Source: Toxorhynchites rutilus septentrionalis (Eukaryota > Arthropoda > Insecta > Diptera > Culicidae). From it: a stretch of DNA of 64,000 nucleotides. The position numbers and the translations under genes are program-made. Below, one piece after another: positions 10,622-22,589 of the stretch. The notes under the pieces are model-generated. The model did not search any database, had not been told where the DNA came from, and saw only the letters and a program-made list of their open reading frames with translations. The DNA lies in contig NC_073745.1 of the NCBI RefSeq assembly GCF_029784135.1, positions 43,941,521-44,005,520 of the forward strand, in the 5' to 3' direction. The first letter of the stretch is position 1; each line of letters starts with the position of its first letter.

Positions 10622-11762
10622 AGTTACCACATCATGATGGCAATCCCAGTTTGAAGTTTATTAGGCAAAGTTGACGTTGAACTTTTAATTAATTATGGGC
10701 CTGCAGGAGAACTGTTCGTTCGGATACAAAGCCATTTCGATTCGTGTGTGAATTTAAGTAAATCTGGGCTATGGCGCAATAACTAATCATTAGCAGATTC
10801 ATATTCGACTAGAGGTTGCTTAATTTCCAGAGACGTTTATTTCCCTTCTGTGCTCAGAAATGATAACAGAAAACTTAGTTCAATGTGTGGCAAATTGGAT
10901 TGTCTTCAAGTGAAGTGTAATGAAAACAGTAAATGCTACGTTGATTTGTATAGTATTTAGATTTCTACTCTACAAGGTTTATGCATATGAAACCGGAAAT
11001 TTTTTCATAAAAAAATCGTTTATTGTTCTTGAATGTGTAGATATAACTTATTCAAAATGTTGACCATTGGAAGTCAAACATTTTTCACATCCTTCGAGCA
11101 ATTTATGGATTCCTAGTTAAAAAAAAAATATTTATTTAGCTAAACCAGGAATCGAGCCATTTTTGCAAATTAACGTAATAATTGAAGTGCTGCTCAGCGA
11201 GTTCATCTCCCATCGATGAACACAAATGGTAATCGTAATGAGAATCTAATGAATCATCCACATACGGTAATTGATTCCATTTAAATAGGAGCAATTCCAC
11301 GCCAAATCACTCGAAAAACTATCGATTTTTACGCGACTACCTCGTTTTTTTTTTAATTTTGTACATACGGTGACAGTTACCTGAAACCACAATTTTCATT
11401 ATCAGATGACCAATTTCGATTACGACTGATTTTTCATGAGGGCGTAGCCAAAACATTGAACTTTTTGCAAGAAATCATAACTCGGAATTCAGATGTCTGA
11501 TTGAATTATGATAGACGGAAAAGCTATTAGAAAATCAATAACATAACAATTTAAACAACTCAAAATATGTGCCTTTCGATATTTTATTAATAATTTTTTA
11601 TTATTAGATTTTTTTATTGGAAAATCCTCAGTGTTTCTGTGTCGCTCTAGAAAACAACCAATTAATAGTACATGTTAATGCTGAGAAAAAAGCGCCACAT
11701 GGAAGAGAAAGAGTATAAAGAGATGGGGTTACTTTATCGCTCTCGAGAGTTGCGGAAGTTTT

Positions 11763-12965
11763 TCAAGAAACTAAACGCCTTGCACAAAGGTTTTGTGCCG
11801 CGGGCCGAAATGTGCAGGAACTAGGAAGGAGGCATCTTGACGAACGAACGCGAGGTGATCTGAAGGTAGAGGCAGCACTACGATGAGCACCTGAACAGCG
11901 CGCAGACAGGAGATCAAGACGACGTTGATGAGGACTACACCGGAGCAGTGAACAATGACGACATACCACTCCCGACGATGGGTGAAATTAAGGAGACCAT
12001 TGATCAGATGAAGAACACAAAGCAGCTGATAAGGCCTCGTAGCGGAGCTCTTCAAGGGAGGTCCGGAAGACCTTGTAGAGTGTATGCACCGGTTGATAGT
12101 CAGGATCTGGGACACAGAACAGCTACAGGAGGAGTGAAAAGACGGAGTAATATGCCCTATCTATAAAAAATATGACAAGCTGCTTTGGGAGAACTACCGT
12201 GCAACCACGATCCTGGATGGTGCCTACAATATTCTGTCTCAGATCCTCTTTCGTAGATTAGTAAGTAAATTTTTGGGAAGTTATCAGGCCAGATTCGTGC
12301 CCGGTTGCTCGACGACGAACCAGATTTTTACACTGCGATAGATCCTCCAAAAGTTTCGCGAGTATCATATCCCTATTCACTACATCTTCATCGATTTAAT
12401 GGCCGTATATGATACAATCGACCGACGACAGCTATGGAGAATCATGAACGAACACGGGCTTCCCCACATACTGTTAAGACTAATTCAGGCAACGGTGTGC
12501 GGTTCAGTGTGCGGATTTCAGGCTATTTTTCGGAAGCGTTGGATACTCACAGGGGCTTCAACAAGTCGAAGGACTCTCCTATCTGCTATTCAACGTGGCG
12601 CTGGAACGTGTTATGCGGAGAGCGGGCTTCAATATGCGGGGCATTCTTCTTGGTAGTGATCGACGACGACGAGCTCGAGGTGGTAGAGAAATTTGTCTAC
12701 CTTGGCTCGTTGATAACAACTGACAACAACAACAACAGCCGTGAAATTCGAAGACGCATAGTTAATGGAAGTCGTGCCTACTATGGGCTCCGCAAATCCT
12801 TAAGGTCCAACAAACTTCGACCTCGTACGGAGTGTACCATGTACAAATCCCTAATTCAACCGGTTGTTCTCTATGGGAACGAAGCACGGACGACAAGCAC
12901 TTGGTGTTTTCGAACGCAGAGTGAAACATTGAGGAAATTGGCGCATCAAACCATTAAAGTTTGGT
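11763..12965 (+). pseudogene. RTE-clade LINE reverse transcriptase relic
   Basis: Fragments of an RTE-type reverse transcriptase can be read in several frames. Around 12155-12400 are 'KYDKLLWENYRATTILDGAY', 'YQARFVPGCSTTNQIFTLR' (then a stop) and 'FIDLMAVYDTIDR', the last matching RT motif A with its Asp kept. Around 12660-12880 are FVYLGSLITTDNNN, 'REIRRRI' and 'YKSLIQPVVLYG', the RTE thumb region. The YADD block between about 12640 and 12660 is missing through an internal deletion. At least three frameshifts or stops are present and no endonuclease is found. It is an old, inactive partial copy with no source copy in the window. Confidence 0.8.
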
Positions 12966-13036
12966 AGCTTGACGAAATTTTGAGGGTTTATCAAGACCGC
13001 AGTTATGTTTCACCAGTTCAATATAGAAGTCATATA

Positions 13037-15232
13037 AACTGAGAAAAAAAAATTAGTACTTTGTTTTTATTTACAAAAAAAAATTAATTTGCAATATCTA
13101 AAATGTATATATTTTTTTATTCTTTCATATAAAATAGAAGTCATGTAGAAAATTTAAAAAATGGGTACAAGATGGTAAAACTAATTTTGACGAACTCTGT
13201 GGAACATCGAATTTTTATGAATTTTTGAAATTTATTGTCTTTTTAAAGTAAATAGGCTCTTTTAATATGTTTGTCGTTTTATACAGGTCGGACACGATTA
13301 TCCGGAATTTTAGACTCGATTATCCGGAGTATTTTATTTTAGATTTTCGGAAATTATGAATAATTTGTATAATAATTTCATATTGAATAGCCAATATGGG
13401 TATCAAATGAAAGGGATTGACACAGTTATTTATGAAAAATGCAAATTCGAAATGGCCACCACAGGATGGCGCCATTTATAGTTTTTTTATAACCCCATCA
13501 ATATGGCTATCAAATGAAAGGGCTTGACTAGTAGAACACAGTTATTTATGAAAAATGCAAATCCAAGATGGCGATGGCGATAAGATGGATATTCATCGGA
13601 ATATTTTGATGATGTACTGTATTCTATAAGTCAAATCATTTCATTTGATACCAATATTGAGGGGATTGCAAAAAATACATAGTCGACCATATTGTGGCGT
13701 CCTTTTCGAATTTATGTGTGCGGCCAAATTGAATTTTTCAAGATCATGGAATACACAGTTTTATAATGGCAGTAGAATTGAAGGTATGTTCCAAATTTCA
13801 GATCAATCAATGATCAGGAACAGGGTCAAATTTCAATCAATGTGGGACAACCCTACAAACACTCAAACATACATACAAACAGGGCAACCTGAATGAAACC
13901 ATATTTGGGAACTGCGGCCATCTTGGACTTTGATTTTTCATGATCTACTGTGTTCTACCAGTCGAGCACATTCATTTGTTACCCATACTGATGGGGTTTT
14001 GAAAAAAAAAATAGCGCCATCTTGTGGTGGAGGCCATTTTGGATTTGCATTTTTCATAGATAATTGTGTTCCACTAGGCAATCCCTTTCATTTGATATAC
14101 ATATTAATGGGGTTCTGAGAAATTATGTAATTCGCCATTTTGTAGCGGCCGCCATCTTGGATTTGCATTTTTCATAAATAACTGTATTCTACTAGTCAAG
14201 CCCTTTCATTTGATGGGGTTGATGGGGTTGTAGAAAACCCATATTGATAGGATTTTGAGAAAATATGTCCATAATCCGCCATTTTGTACCGGCCGCCATC
14301 TTGGATTTTCAAGATCACGGAATGCACAGTTTTATAATGACACCAGTGATAAAGATGTGTTCCAAATTTCAGATCAAACGGTCAACAGGAAGGGGGTTAA
14401 ATTTCTATTAATGTGGTACAGCGCTACAGACAAAGTTACAAAGTTACAAAGTCACAAAAATACAAACATGTCCAAGCTAGATAAAACCGTTTAATAGATA
14501 AGTGCAAATCATAATTATATTACGTTTACCGAGAAATTCTTTTTTTTATGATTCGATTATCCGGAGTGAAAAAAAAATCAATACTCCGGATAATTGAGTC
14601 CGACCTGTACTGACATGTCCATGAAATTTTATGAAATATGCTTGTAATTTTCAACAACTTTTCCAAATACATCATTATTGTAAAACTATAAGTTTAGGAG
14701 TTACCTTTAAAAACATTATCGCTACGTTTGGTATTAATTAATTTTCAACGTAACTCCTAAACATATATATTTTACCATAATGATGTATTTTGAAAAGTTG
14801 TCGAAAATTATAAGCAAATTCATAAAATTTCATGAACATGGCGGTATAATATGACAAGCATATTAAAAGAGCCTATTTACTACGAAAAAGACAATAAATT
14901 ATAAAATATCTTTCAAATATCTCGAGAATGGCTGCATTTAGAAGAAGATTGATAAAAAGCTTTTTTATTTTAAATTACATCAGAATTCATAATTTGTGGC
15001 TAAACATGATTGTTAACATACAAAAATTCGAAGTTTCGAAAATTCATAAAAAATCGATGTTCCACAAAGTTTGTCAAAAATATTTTTACCATCTTGTACT
15101 CATTTTATAAATGTTTTACATGACTTCTATTTTATATGAAAAAAATTTAAAAAAAATGAAAAATAAATATTTTAAATATTGCAAATTAAAGTTTTTTTTT
15201 TTTTGTAAATAAAACTAAATTTTTTCTCAGTG
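13037..15232. mobile_element. Palindromic MITE interrupted by a second element
   Basis: The left arm runs from ACTGAGAAAAA (about 13038) to 13283. The arm then resumes after the inserted element at 14610 and continues to about 14720. The right arm runs from about 14727 to 15232 and ends CTCAGTG. Matching arm segments include 'ataaaatagaagtcatgta', 'tacaagatggtaaaa', 'aggctcttttaatatg' and 'aggagttac'. Candidate target copies TATA lie on both sides. Removing the insert restores a fold-back of roughly 870 bp with arms of more than 350 bp. It has no coding capacity. Confidence 0.75.
13284..14607. mobile_element. pogo-like non-autonomous element with internal tandem repeats
   Basis: It is 1324 bp and flanked by TA (13282-13283 and 14608-14609). 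The ends are CAGGTCGGACACGATTATCC on the left and, reversed, CAGGTCGGACTCAATTATCC on the right. The motif TCGATTATCCGGAG repeats inside both ends. The interior consists of units of about 110-130 bp built from 'atcaatatgggtatcaaatg', 'aaagggcttgactagtag', 'ttatttatgaaaaatgcaaa' and 'aagatggc'. These units recur at 54.9-55.9 kb. No transposase is present. Confidence 0.75.
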
Positions 15233-15479
15233 TATATTTCATTCACGTTTGGACAGCAATACTTTATAACTCATTCTAAGACACTATTTCGGTAGGACTT
15301 ATAGTTTTCGAGATATAAATTATCAAAGATTCCTTTACTAAAATCGATACGCCCTTTTCAAAAGTTACACTTGAGTCAAAAAATGCTGTGGAAAACTCAT
15401 ATTTCCTCTAACCCAAACGGAATACAAGCTTTCGTTCAAATCAAAACTTAGTTCGTTTTCATCTGAAATTCCACAAATG

Positions 15480-16601
15480 TGGCGAAATTAAGAAAGATAG
15501 AAGTTGGATGACAAGGAACAAACTGTAATGAGGTTAGAGAGCTTCGCTTCAATTTGTTTGATAGAAACAATCAAGTTTATTATGTATCTTTAGGATAAAA
15601 TGAATAATACACCTTAAAATCAATATCTTTTAAGTTTTTCACTTCCAAAATATTTAGAAATTAACTATATCCTGTACTAAATTTTCTCATCTTTCAAATG
15701 GAAGCAACAGAATCGTAATACGTATCGTACTTATTGATGTGGAGTCAATTTAAGGCCAAGAGAGCCCGAAACAAAAAAGATGTTCAATAACTCTGACATT
15801 GTTGGAATTCGAACATATGTGTAGAAGGATTTTTGTCATCAAATATTATCCTCTATTACCTCCTAAAAGAATTCTGATCAATTATGTGAGAAATGTTTTT
15901 TCTGACTTTAGGAGAATGAATCAAAAATTAAATTCTTCTTGTATATTCATAAAACAAAAAAAAGCCTGTATATAAACGAGTCAAAAGTTGTTAAGTTGTT
16001 TTATATACATATGTATGTTGTTTTACATACATATGTATATAAAACAACGTAAAAATTGTTTGACTCAATTATATACAGGCAGACAATACAGTGGAAAAAA
16101 TTTAAAGACTGTACATTAGGGTGGCAATGGAGGTATGGGAAAAATTTAATCATCGAATTTCAAAAACCGACTATGTACATTTTGTTTATTGGCCCGAAAA
16201 ATGATCTGTGCAAAGTTTCAGCTCGACCAGACGTCCGATGGGCACTCAAAGTATTAATTTTGTTGGCCACTCAGGCTAAGTCCCAAAAAGTCGATTTTCG
16301 TCCAAAAATTTGTTTTCGTGATAACACCAAATTTCGACGTTTCATGCATTTTTAAGTCATTTGGCATCGAAAAAAAAATTGATTTTCCAAATTTCCTTCA
16401 CTCCCCTCTTGAAATATTTTCGAGGATCAAAAAATCAAAACATTGAGCGCTTTGAGACACCCCTAAATCATGTCTGGTCGAGCTGAAACTTTGCACAGAT
16501 CATGTTTTTGGGCCAATAAACAAAATGTACATGGTCGGTTTTAGAAATTTGACATGACCATTTTCGCCGCCACCCTACTGTACATAATTGAGTATGCCCT
16601 G
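15480..16601. mobile_element. pogo-like MITE, copy 2 (5' end lost, split by a MITE)
   Basis: From about 15486 the order of modules ('aagatagaagttgga', 'atagaaacaatcaagtt', 'gcaacagaatc') follows copy 1 at 6320-6915. The right end, CAGGGCATACTCAATTATGT read on the minus strand, meets TA at 16602-16603. The left TIR is not found. A 460-bp MITE sits inside the right-end repeat. The stretch also has local expansions of ACATACATATGTATAT at about 16000-16060. Confidence 0.65.
16117..16576. mobile_element. Long-TIR MITE with 9-bp target duplication
   Basis: The 460-bp element begins TAGGGTGGC and ends GCCACCCT. It is flanked by ACTGTACAT on both sides (16108-16116 and 16577-16585). The arms pair for well over 100 bp, for example TGTACATTTTGTTTATTGGC on both strands and 'gcaaagtttcagctcgacca'. 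A 9-bp duplication is typical of Mutator-like elements, but no transposase is available to confirm this. Related fragments lie at 4236-4560, about 62995-63180 and 63751-64000. Confidence 0.75.
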
Positions 16602-16603
16602 TA

Positions 16604-19340
16604 CTCACAACATTTTCCGCATTCAAGCGGTCAAATATGATTAGCAGATTTCTAAACTCTTCAGAACTGTCAACATTTGTTATCAATATTAATTATCCAG
16701 CCGACAGCTTATATAGAAAATGGAGCAAATGAATTTGTTCTTCCAATGCAATTGTTGAAATATTCTTTTATGAGAAATCTTTAGATAATCAGGAAACTTG
16801 TGAACTTGTCAGACAAACCGAACACTGCCACTTTACAGATTTATACATTAATGAAAGATTGTTCGATACATGCAGAAGAAAACAGTTCGAATGAATTTGT
16901 CTGCAGATTTTTATCGACATCATTCAACAATGACATAACAACGAAAACATTATCTCGACAACAGAGTTCAAGTCAAAAAGTGATTGCTGAAATACACGCT
17001 GCGTTTGTGGGGTTGAGTCAGTGCATTCGTGCATCGTTGGTTGCCTTAATGGCTCTGGCATCGGTTAGCGTGTATAAGATTTCAGAGAACCGTCGATATG
17101 GAACCGAGCGAAATCAGATAAAAGCAGGTTTTGGCAATCGCGTACTGCACACGTCAAGATCAATCAAACTGTGGCGTGCATTTACTAATTAAAAGCTTCC
17201 GAGGAACGTCTCAATGTCATACCGAGTGATCCGGTGGATGAATCATACTTAAAATCATCGCATTTTCATAACAAAGCTTCAGCCTCGGAGCATTGGCCAA
17301 ATTCCCACGATCATGTTATCAGGCAGGCAAGAAAAAAAAGTTCCATTCAATGTTCAAATTGTGACACTTAACGCCCGCTTCGGGGCCGACCCTTATGCTC
17401 GGTCATGCTCGGTACCTTATCAGGCGGAAAATCGAGGAAAATACAGGGGACAACGTTAGGGAATGCTAATTTCGCAGCTGAACTCGTTCGACGCAGTTCC
17501 CTTTCCGTTCATTTCGTTCAAATTGATGCAATTATTTCACTCCCATTTGCGAATAATTGCCATAGTTCACAGAACTCTTTAAACGGTTCGGAACAAAAAA
17601 TGTCACCTCTTGTCCTAAATAGGAGCTAAAATTAGATAGGTGAGGATTTTTTCCTGTTCGGGTTGAAACTTCCTCCCATTGGTTCCGAGCGGTTGCGCGT
17701 CGATTCCATCGCTTGGAGGCTCCGAACTGGATGGTTTCACGTGGATCGTATAGCGCTTTTTGTTTCCGTGTCTTCTGAGGGAAACTAATTAAGGCGAATT
17801 GCATTGAAAAAGTTGACGCTTTTCCGTTCCGAGCGAGCGCGGTTCAAGATTCTTATCCACCCTGTGTCCTTTACTTTGCGTCGGGTGGACAATTCAGGGC
17901 CGGAGCTTAGCCGAGGAACTGTCGAGGGAAAAGTAATTTAAAAAATTTCATAATTAATCCAAACATACTTTCTGCCCGTGGCTTACCCTCCCGAGCTGGG
18001 CAGGCGAAAGGAAAGCAATCGATCCCCCTGTAGACGTCGGTTCAGCCGGATCTAGGTTGGAAATTTCTAGAGCCTGGATTAGAACGGCGGAAAATCGACG
18101 AATACTTGCGTGTAACGTTTCCTAATAGGATTATTTGCTATTTTTTGGAGTATCGATGTTGGCTGCCAAAGCGGATTCAGTTCCCCTTCCTTACTTTCTC
18201 ACTTGTCCTGCGGATAACAGGGCTTGTGAGCCCGGGGGGAGAGAGGGTGAGAAGTAGAGAGGGAATCGGAAAATCCGCTTTGCTGGAGTCGGTCGTTCAA
18301 CCAAATCTGACAATCACGCGTGCTAGAGACGATGATTTGACAGAAACGTGGAAAATAATGGCTGTGCACATATATTAGACAGCAGCAATCGAGCCCAGCG
18401 CGAAGAAAGAGAGGATCCGCTGGCTGGCGTTTGTGTTATACGATAGGCTTTTCGGGGGCTGTCATGGAAGAGTGAGTCGGAATTGAATCTGATGTGCCGA
18501 AATTCAGTTCGCTGGCGCCATTTGAGAAAGATGATGGCAAATCATGATTTGATTTATATCTGCTCGCTCAATGGCATCTCCGGGAATAATCGACTCCGAG
18601 TTATAAGCCTTCGTTCAGTTACAGCTCTAATGCGTGTGATTAGCATTTATGGCGCTATCATTGGTGAAATCTTTTGCGGCCTGTCACGGGTGAGAAAATA
18701 TTTGCACGGCTGCAAATATTCAAATTGATCAACAATACGCGGTGGACCCGAACGGTTGCACTACCATAATGCAAATGCAAATTTTCCCTCTGGTCAGTTT
18801 CAGTTTCTCCTTTCAGCGCTAATCGATGATTGTCGTGCCGGTGGAATATTAATATGGACTTTTTATTGGGGTCCGCGAAGTGCATACACTCTATCACCGC
18901 AACGAGTTGCACAGCTGATAGTGATCTACCCCCGCCGGTGGGTAATGCAATTGCTGGTCCCGCGAGGTGTCAATAACCCCTTTGTGGCGTTACCGTTTTC
19001 GAGGCAACCCAATGCACGTTCAAATTGAATCGTTTAATGCGGTATTTGTTCAGTTCGAAGGGAGCAGAAGCGCGTGTATTTCAAGTTCTGTACGTTTATC
19101 AGGATTATGCTCACTGAGTGAGAATTAGCTACGACCGGAAAATGGCCGGAAATGGGACGCTTGCGAAAGATAAATGGGACATTTTCCTTAGGGTATAATT
19201 TAGAAACTTTATCGGTGGAATATCAGTGCACTGTTAACTGGAGAGTGGGTTCAACTGAACGCTATGATGGGGAAGAGATAACATTTGGAATTTCCTTCGA
19301 ACTAAAACTCATTGATTCTCATACGTTTTTAGCGATATTT
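16604..19340. other. Unique-looking non-coding region
   Basis: No repeat family is recognised and GC content rises between about 17.3 and 19.1 kb. The longest frame (16800-17192, 130 codons, GTG start) shows no motif and no coding-like features. Blocks such as TTAATTA and 'tgatttatatctgctcgctc' suggest intronic or regulatory host DNA, but no exon, TATA element or splice pair is convincing. Confidence 0.45.
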
Positions 19341-21295
19341 ATAGGTAGGGGTAGTTGGGCTAAAGTGGTCAATTGCTCGTTTGGCACAATTACTATTGAC
19401 TATTGATGTTATTTTGAAATTTACGTAATATTTGAGAAGTTTCATGACGTTTGAGTCAACCTGTTCTTCATCCGCATGTTTAAGGTATGTACTAAATTTA
19501 CCCATGTCAAAATATAAATAAAAAAGAAATCTTAGTAGCTCTCTCGGTAATCATTCATCCGTAGTTTTGTTAGCATTGTATCTAAGGAATTGATAGTGAA
19601 ATTTAGTTTATTAGATCAGATATCTTTGGCAGGTTAACAGTTTGGGCGACTGTTCATTTATTCTTGGAGTAGTGGGAGATAACGTCTAACAATGTTCTGT
19701 TTACTAAAGCTGAAAGCTTATCATCTTCTACTCTTGATCCGGGAAAATATGCCACACTATATGCCAATAATTCTAGAAGGATTACCAGTGAATTGCGCCA
19801 ATGCGATGGGTTCTCAAGCTGGCGATACAGATTGTTTGATCTCGGATAGGGGTAGAGAATATAATATCATATCATGGATACCGCATTGTTTGAAGAAACA
19901 GCAGTGCCAGTATTGAACATTCACAAATGGTGCAATCGATCGACGATTAGATTGGTGGGGGGTATAATTTGCGCTGGGTATTCCCAAAGAGGAATCGATT
20001 CCTTCACCGTCCTGGTTTGTACACCAAAGTTTCCGAACACTTCGAGTGAATCCGTGGGGAAGCTCTTATGGGTCCTAGAATTTTGATAAGTCATCCAATT
20101 ATCCTTATCCAATCACTATTCTTTGAGAGACAAATACAGTGCGGTGAGAGTTTATCTCTTTGCCGGCTGAACGAAGTGGTATGACGAACAATTCACTCGA
20201 GAGATATCTGGTATATGGATGATGTTTGTCACTTACTGACCCAAAATTTTGTTTCAACAGCTTAATAATGGCTTTGAAGACAAAATAATGCAATAACAAT
20301 AATCTATGAACATGGGCAACTGCTTGAAACTTCCCTCATTCATGATTTTTCGATGAACCGATTTTGCTCGCCCTGGCCAATCCCGTTTCTATTTTCCTTC
20401 GGTGTTAAACGAACATGCAAAAATGTCCTTCCCAGATTTCATTCGCAAAACGAAAGTATAGAACAGAGCTTGTACTTTTAAGAAATCATACATTAAGGAT
20501 TGATTCAGATCCAACTTCAAACAAATGATTACTTAGCAAACGATTGTCCCATGTCAACCTTCCGGTTGTATCACAGATATGACCCACTCATAGTTTTTTT
20601 TAATACAGCAAGGTTCTATCTATTCCGATTCGTATTCGGATTCGATTAGTATACGAATCATCCGTTTGCAGTAAAAATGTTACGTAGAACTATCTTATAA
20701 AATCGTGACCAGTTTTCATAACTAATCAACAAAAGCACCATCGATATATTTGACATAGAATTACGTTTTCTGGAACATATACTGCCGTTCTACACATAGT
20801 TGTCCCATGTTCCAAAATAAGCAACTGAGAAAAATGCAATTCAAGTTTTCTACTTCAAACATTTCAGTTTAGCGATACACCGGGGTTTTTACGGGGGTAT
20901 TCTAGTGTAGGGACATAAATTTCGAACGTTTTTTCGAACTTCGTAAAAATAGAACAAAGAATATTTTTACCATCCATTATATCATCAATTGTTCATCTAT
21001 CCTTTAACAATAAAACAAAAATTGAAAGGAGAAAAAAATTCATAACTAGAATAGTTAAGAGCTAATGATGTGAGAGGGTTCAAAAAAAAGTTGTGCCATG
21101 GCGTACACGATTCCAGACCTTCTGGTTATCTGAAACAAAAAAATCGAAATGATTCTAAATGAGTAAAAATGCCGTTATCGCATGAACCTCGGACAAGTCA
21201 AAAACGTTTTTTTTTCGACAAAATGGCGGCCGTATCAAAAACAAAATGCGGTTCAAAACGTTTTTTCTTACGTTTCCAGATTTTTTAAAAAATAG
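19341..21295. other. AT-rich non-coding region with old repeat modules
   Basis: It starts with GTAGGGGTAGTTGGGCTAAA, resembling other 'ttgccccca/gggcaaag' modules in the window. Around 20490-20600 it shares 'ggattgattcagat', 'caaataaatgatta'-like and 'atcacagatatgacccact' with the arms of the fold-back at 48876-49735. No gene is seen. Confidence 0.45.
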
Positions 21296-21297
21296 TA

Positions 21298-22587
21298 AAG
21301 GGTGTGTCACATCAAATTGCATCACGGAAAAAACGCTGTAGAAATTTAATTTTTAGGAATTATATCTTCAGCTTTCGCTTATAATCAGATAAGAGTGTAT
21401 AGATCACGTTGGCCATGCTTCACTGTCAATTTTTCGTAAATTTGGAAAAATGTCGTCGAACGAAAAAGAGCGTCGTGAATTAATCCTGTGCACTCATTTC
21501 GAGAATCCGGAGTTGTCACATCGGGACATCGGTAAGATGCTGGGAATCGTCCAATCCACGGTCAGCAGAGTACTAAAACGATACTTCGAGAACCTAACCA
21601 TCGACCGGAAGGTGAAGAACGGCAAAAATGGATGCTCCGTCAGTGAAAAAGATCACAAGCGCGTAGTTAAGCAGTTTAGACGTGATCCGAGAAGTTCGGT
21701 CCGGGATGTCGCCAATAAGCTGAATTTGTCAAGTTCATCCGTCCAGCGGACCAAGCAGCGGGAGGGCCTGCGTACATACAAGGTTCAGAAGGCTCCTAAC
21801 CGCGAGGAAAGGCAAAACATGGTGGGGAAGACGCGAGCCCGGAAGCTGTACACCGAAATGCTGACGAAGCCGCATTGCCTGGTAATGGACGACGAAACCT
21901 ACGTCAAAGCGGACTTTCATCAGCTGCCGGGCCTGTTGTTCTTCTCCGCAGAGGACAAATTCAGCGTTCCGGAGGAGATTCGCAAGCAGAAACTTTGCCA
22001 AAAAGTTCATGGTGTGGCAAGCGATCTGCTCTTGCGGAAAGCGGAGCGCCCCCTTCGTGATGACCGGCACGGTAAACGGGCAGGTTTACCTTAAGGAGTG
22101 CCTACAGAAGCGCTTACTACCACTATTGAAACAGCACGAGGGCCCGACCATCTTCTGGCCGGATCTCGCTTCGTGCCACTATTCAAAGGACGTGTTGGAG
22201 TGGTACTAAGCCAACGGGGTCACGTTCGTGCCGAAGGAAATGAACCCGCCCAACGCGCCGGAGCTTCGCCCAATAGAGAAATATTGGGCGATTATGAAGC
22301 AGGCCCTCCGGAAGAACCCAAAAGTTGTCAAATCGGAGGCGGACTTCAAGAGAAAATGTATTTCTGTTCAAAAAAAACTACAACCTGACGTTGTACAGAA
22401 CCTTATGGACGGGGTAAAGAGGAAGGTGCGATAATACAGGCTTGGGCTCGAAGTATGAATAAAAAGAAAATGCCAAAAGTTGTTTAATAGTTTTTATTTT
22501 ACTGTCTAAAATTTTCAAAAGGATCGGTCTACTGGGCGAATTTCTACAGCGTTCTTTCCGTGATGCAATTTGATGTGACACACCCTT
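21298..22587 (+). mobile_element. ITmD37E transposon, copy 2 (defective)
   Basis: The 1290-bp copy is flanked by TA (21296-21297 and 22588-22589) and has the same AAGGGTGTGTCACATCAAAT ends as the copy at 7818. It is in the same orientation 13.5 kb downstream. By eye the two copies differ at only a small percentage of positions plus an 8-bp deletion, so they are close relatives inserted independently at different TA sites. Confidence 0.92.
21450..22458 (+). pseudogene. DD37E transposase, broken
   Basis: The frame is identical in layout to the intact gene at 7970 up to about 21995. There an 8-bp deletion, relative to the intact copy, shifts the reading frame. Two further lesions follow: a TAA at 22207-22209, where the intact copy has GAA, and a TAA at 22432-22434 close to the C-terminus. 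Both HTH segments and the first catalytic Asp lie upstream of the lesions. The second Asp and the Glu lie downstream and out of frame. A truncated DNA-binding protein of about 180 residues could still be made in principle. Confidence 0.9.
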
Positions 22588-22589
22588 TA

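Noticed and set aside
16800..17192. 130-codon plus-strand frame
   Set aside because: It starts with GTG after unique sequence, and no domain, signal or splice context supports it.
7818..22587. Composite transposon formed by the two ITmD37E copies
   Set aside because: Each copy has its own TA duplication and complete ends, so they are independent insertions. Movement of the 13.5-kb interval is not indicated.
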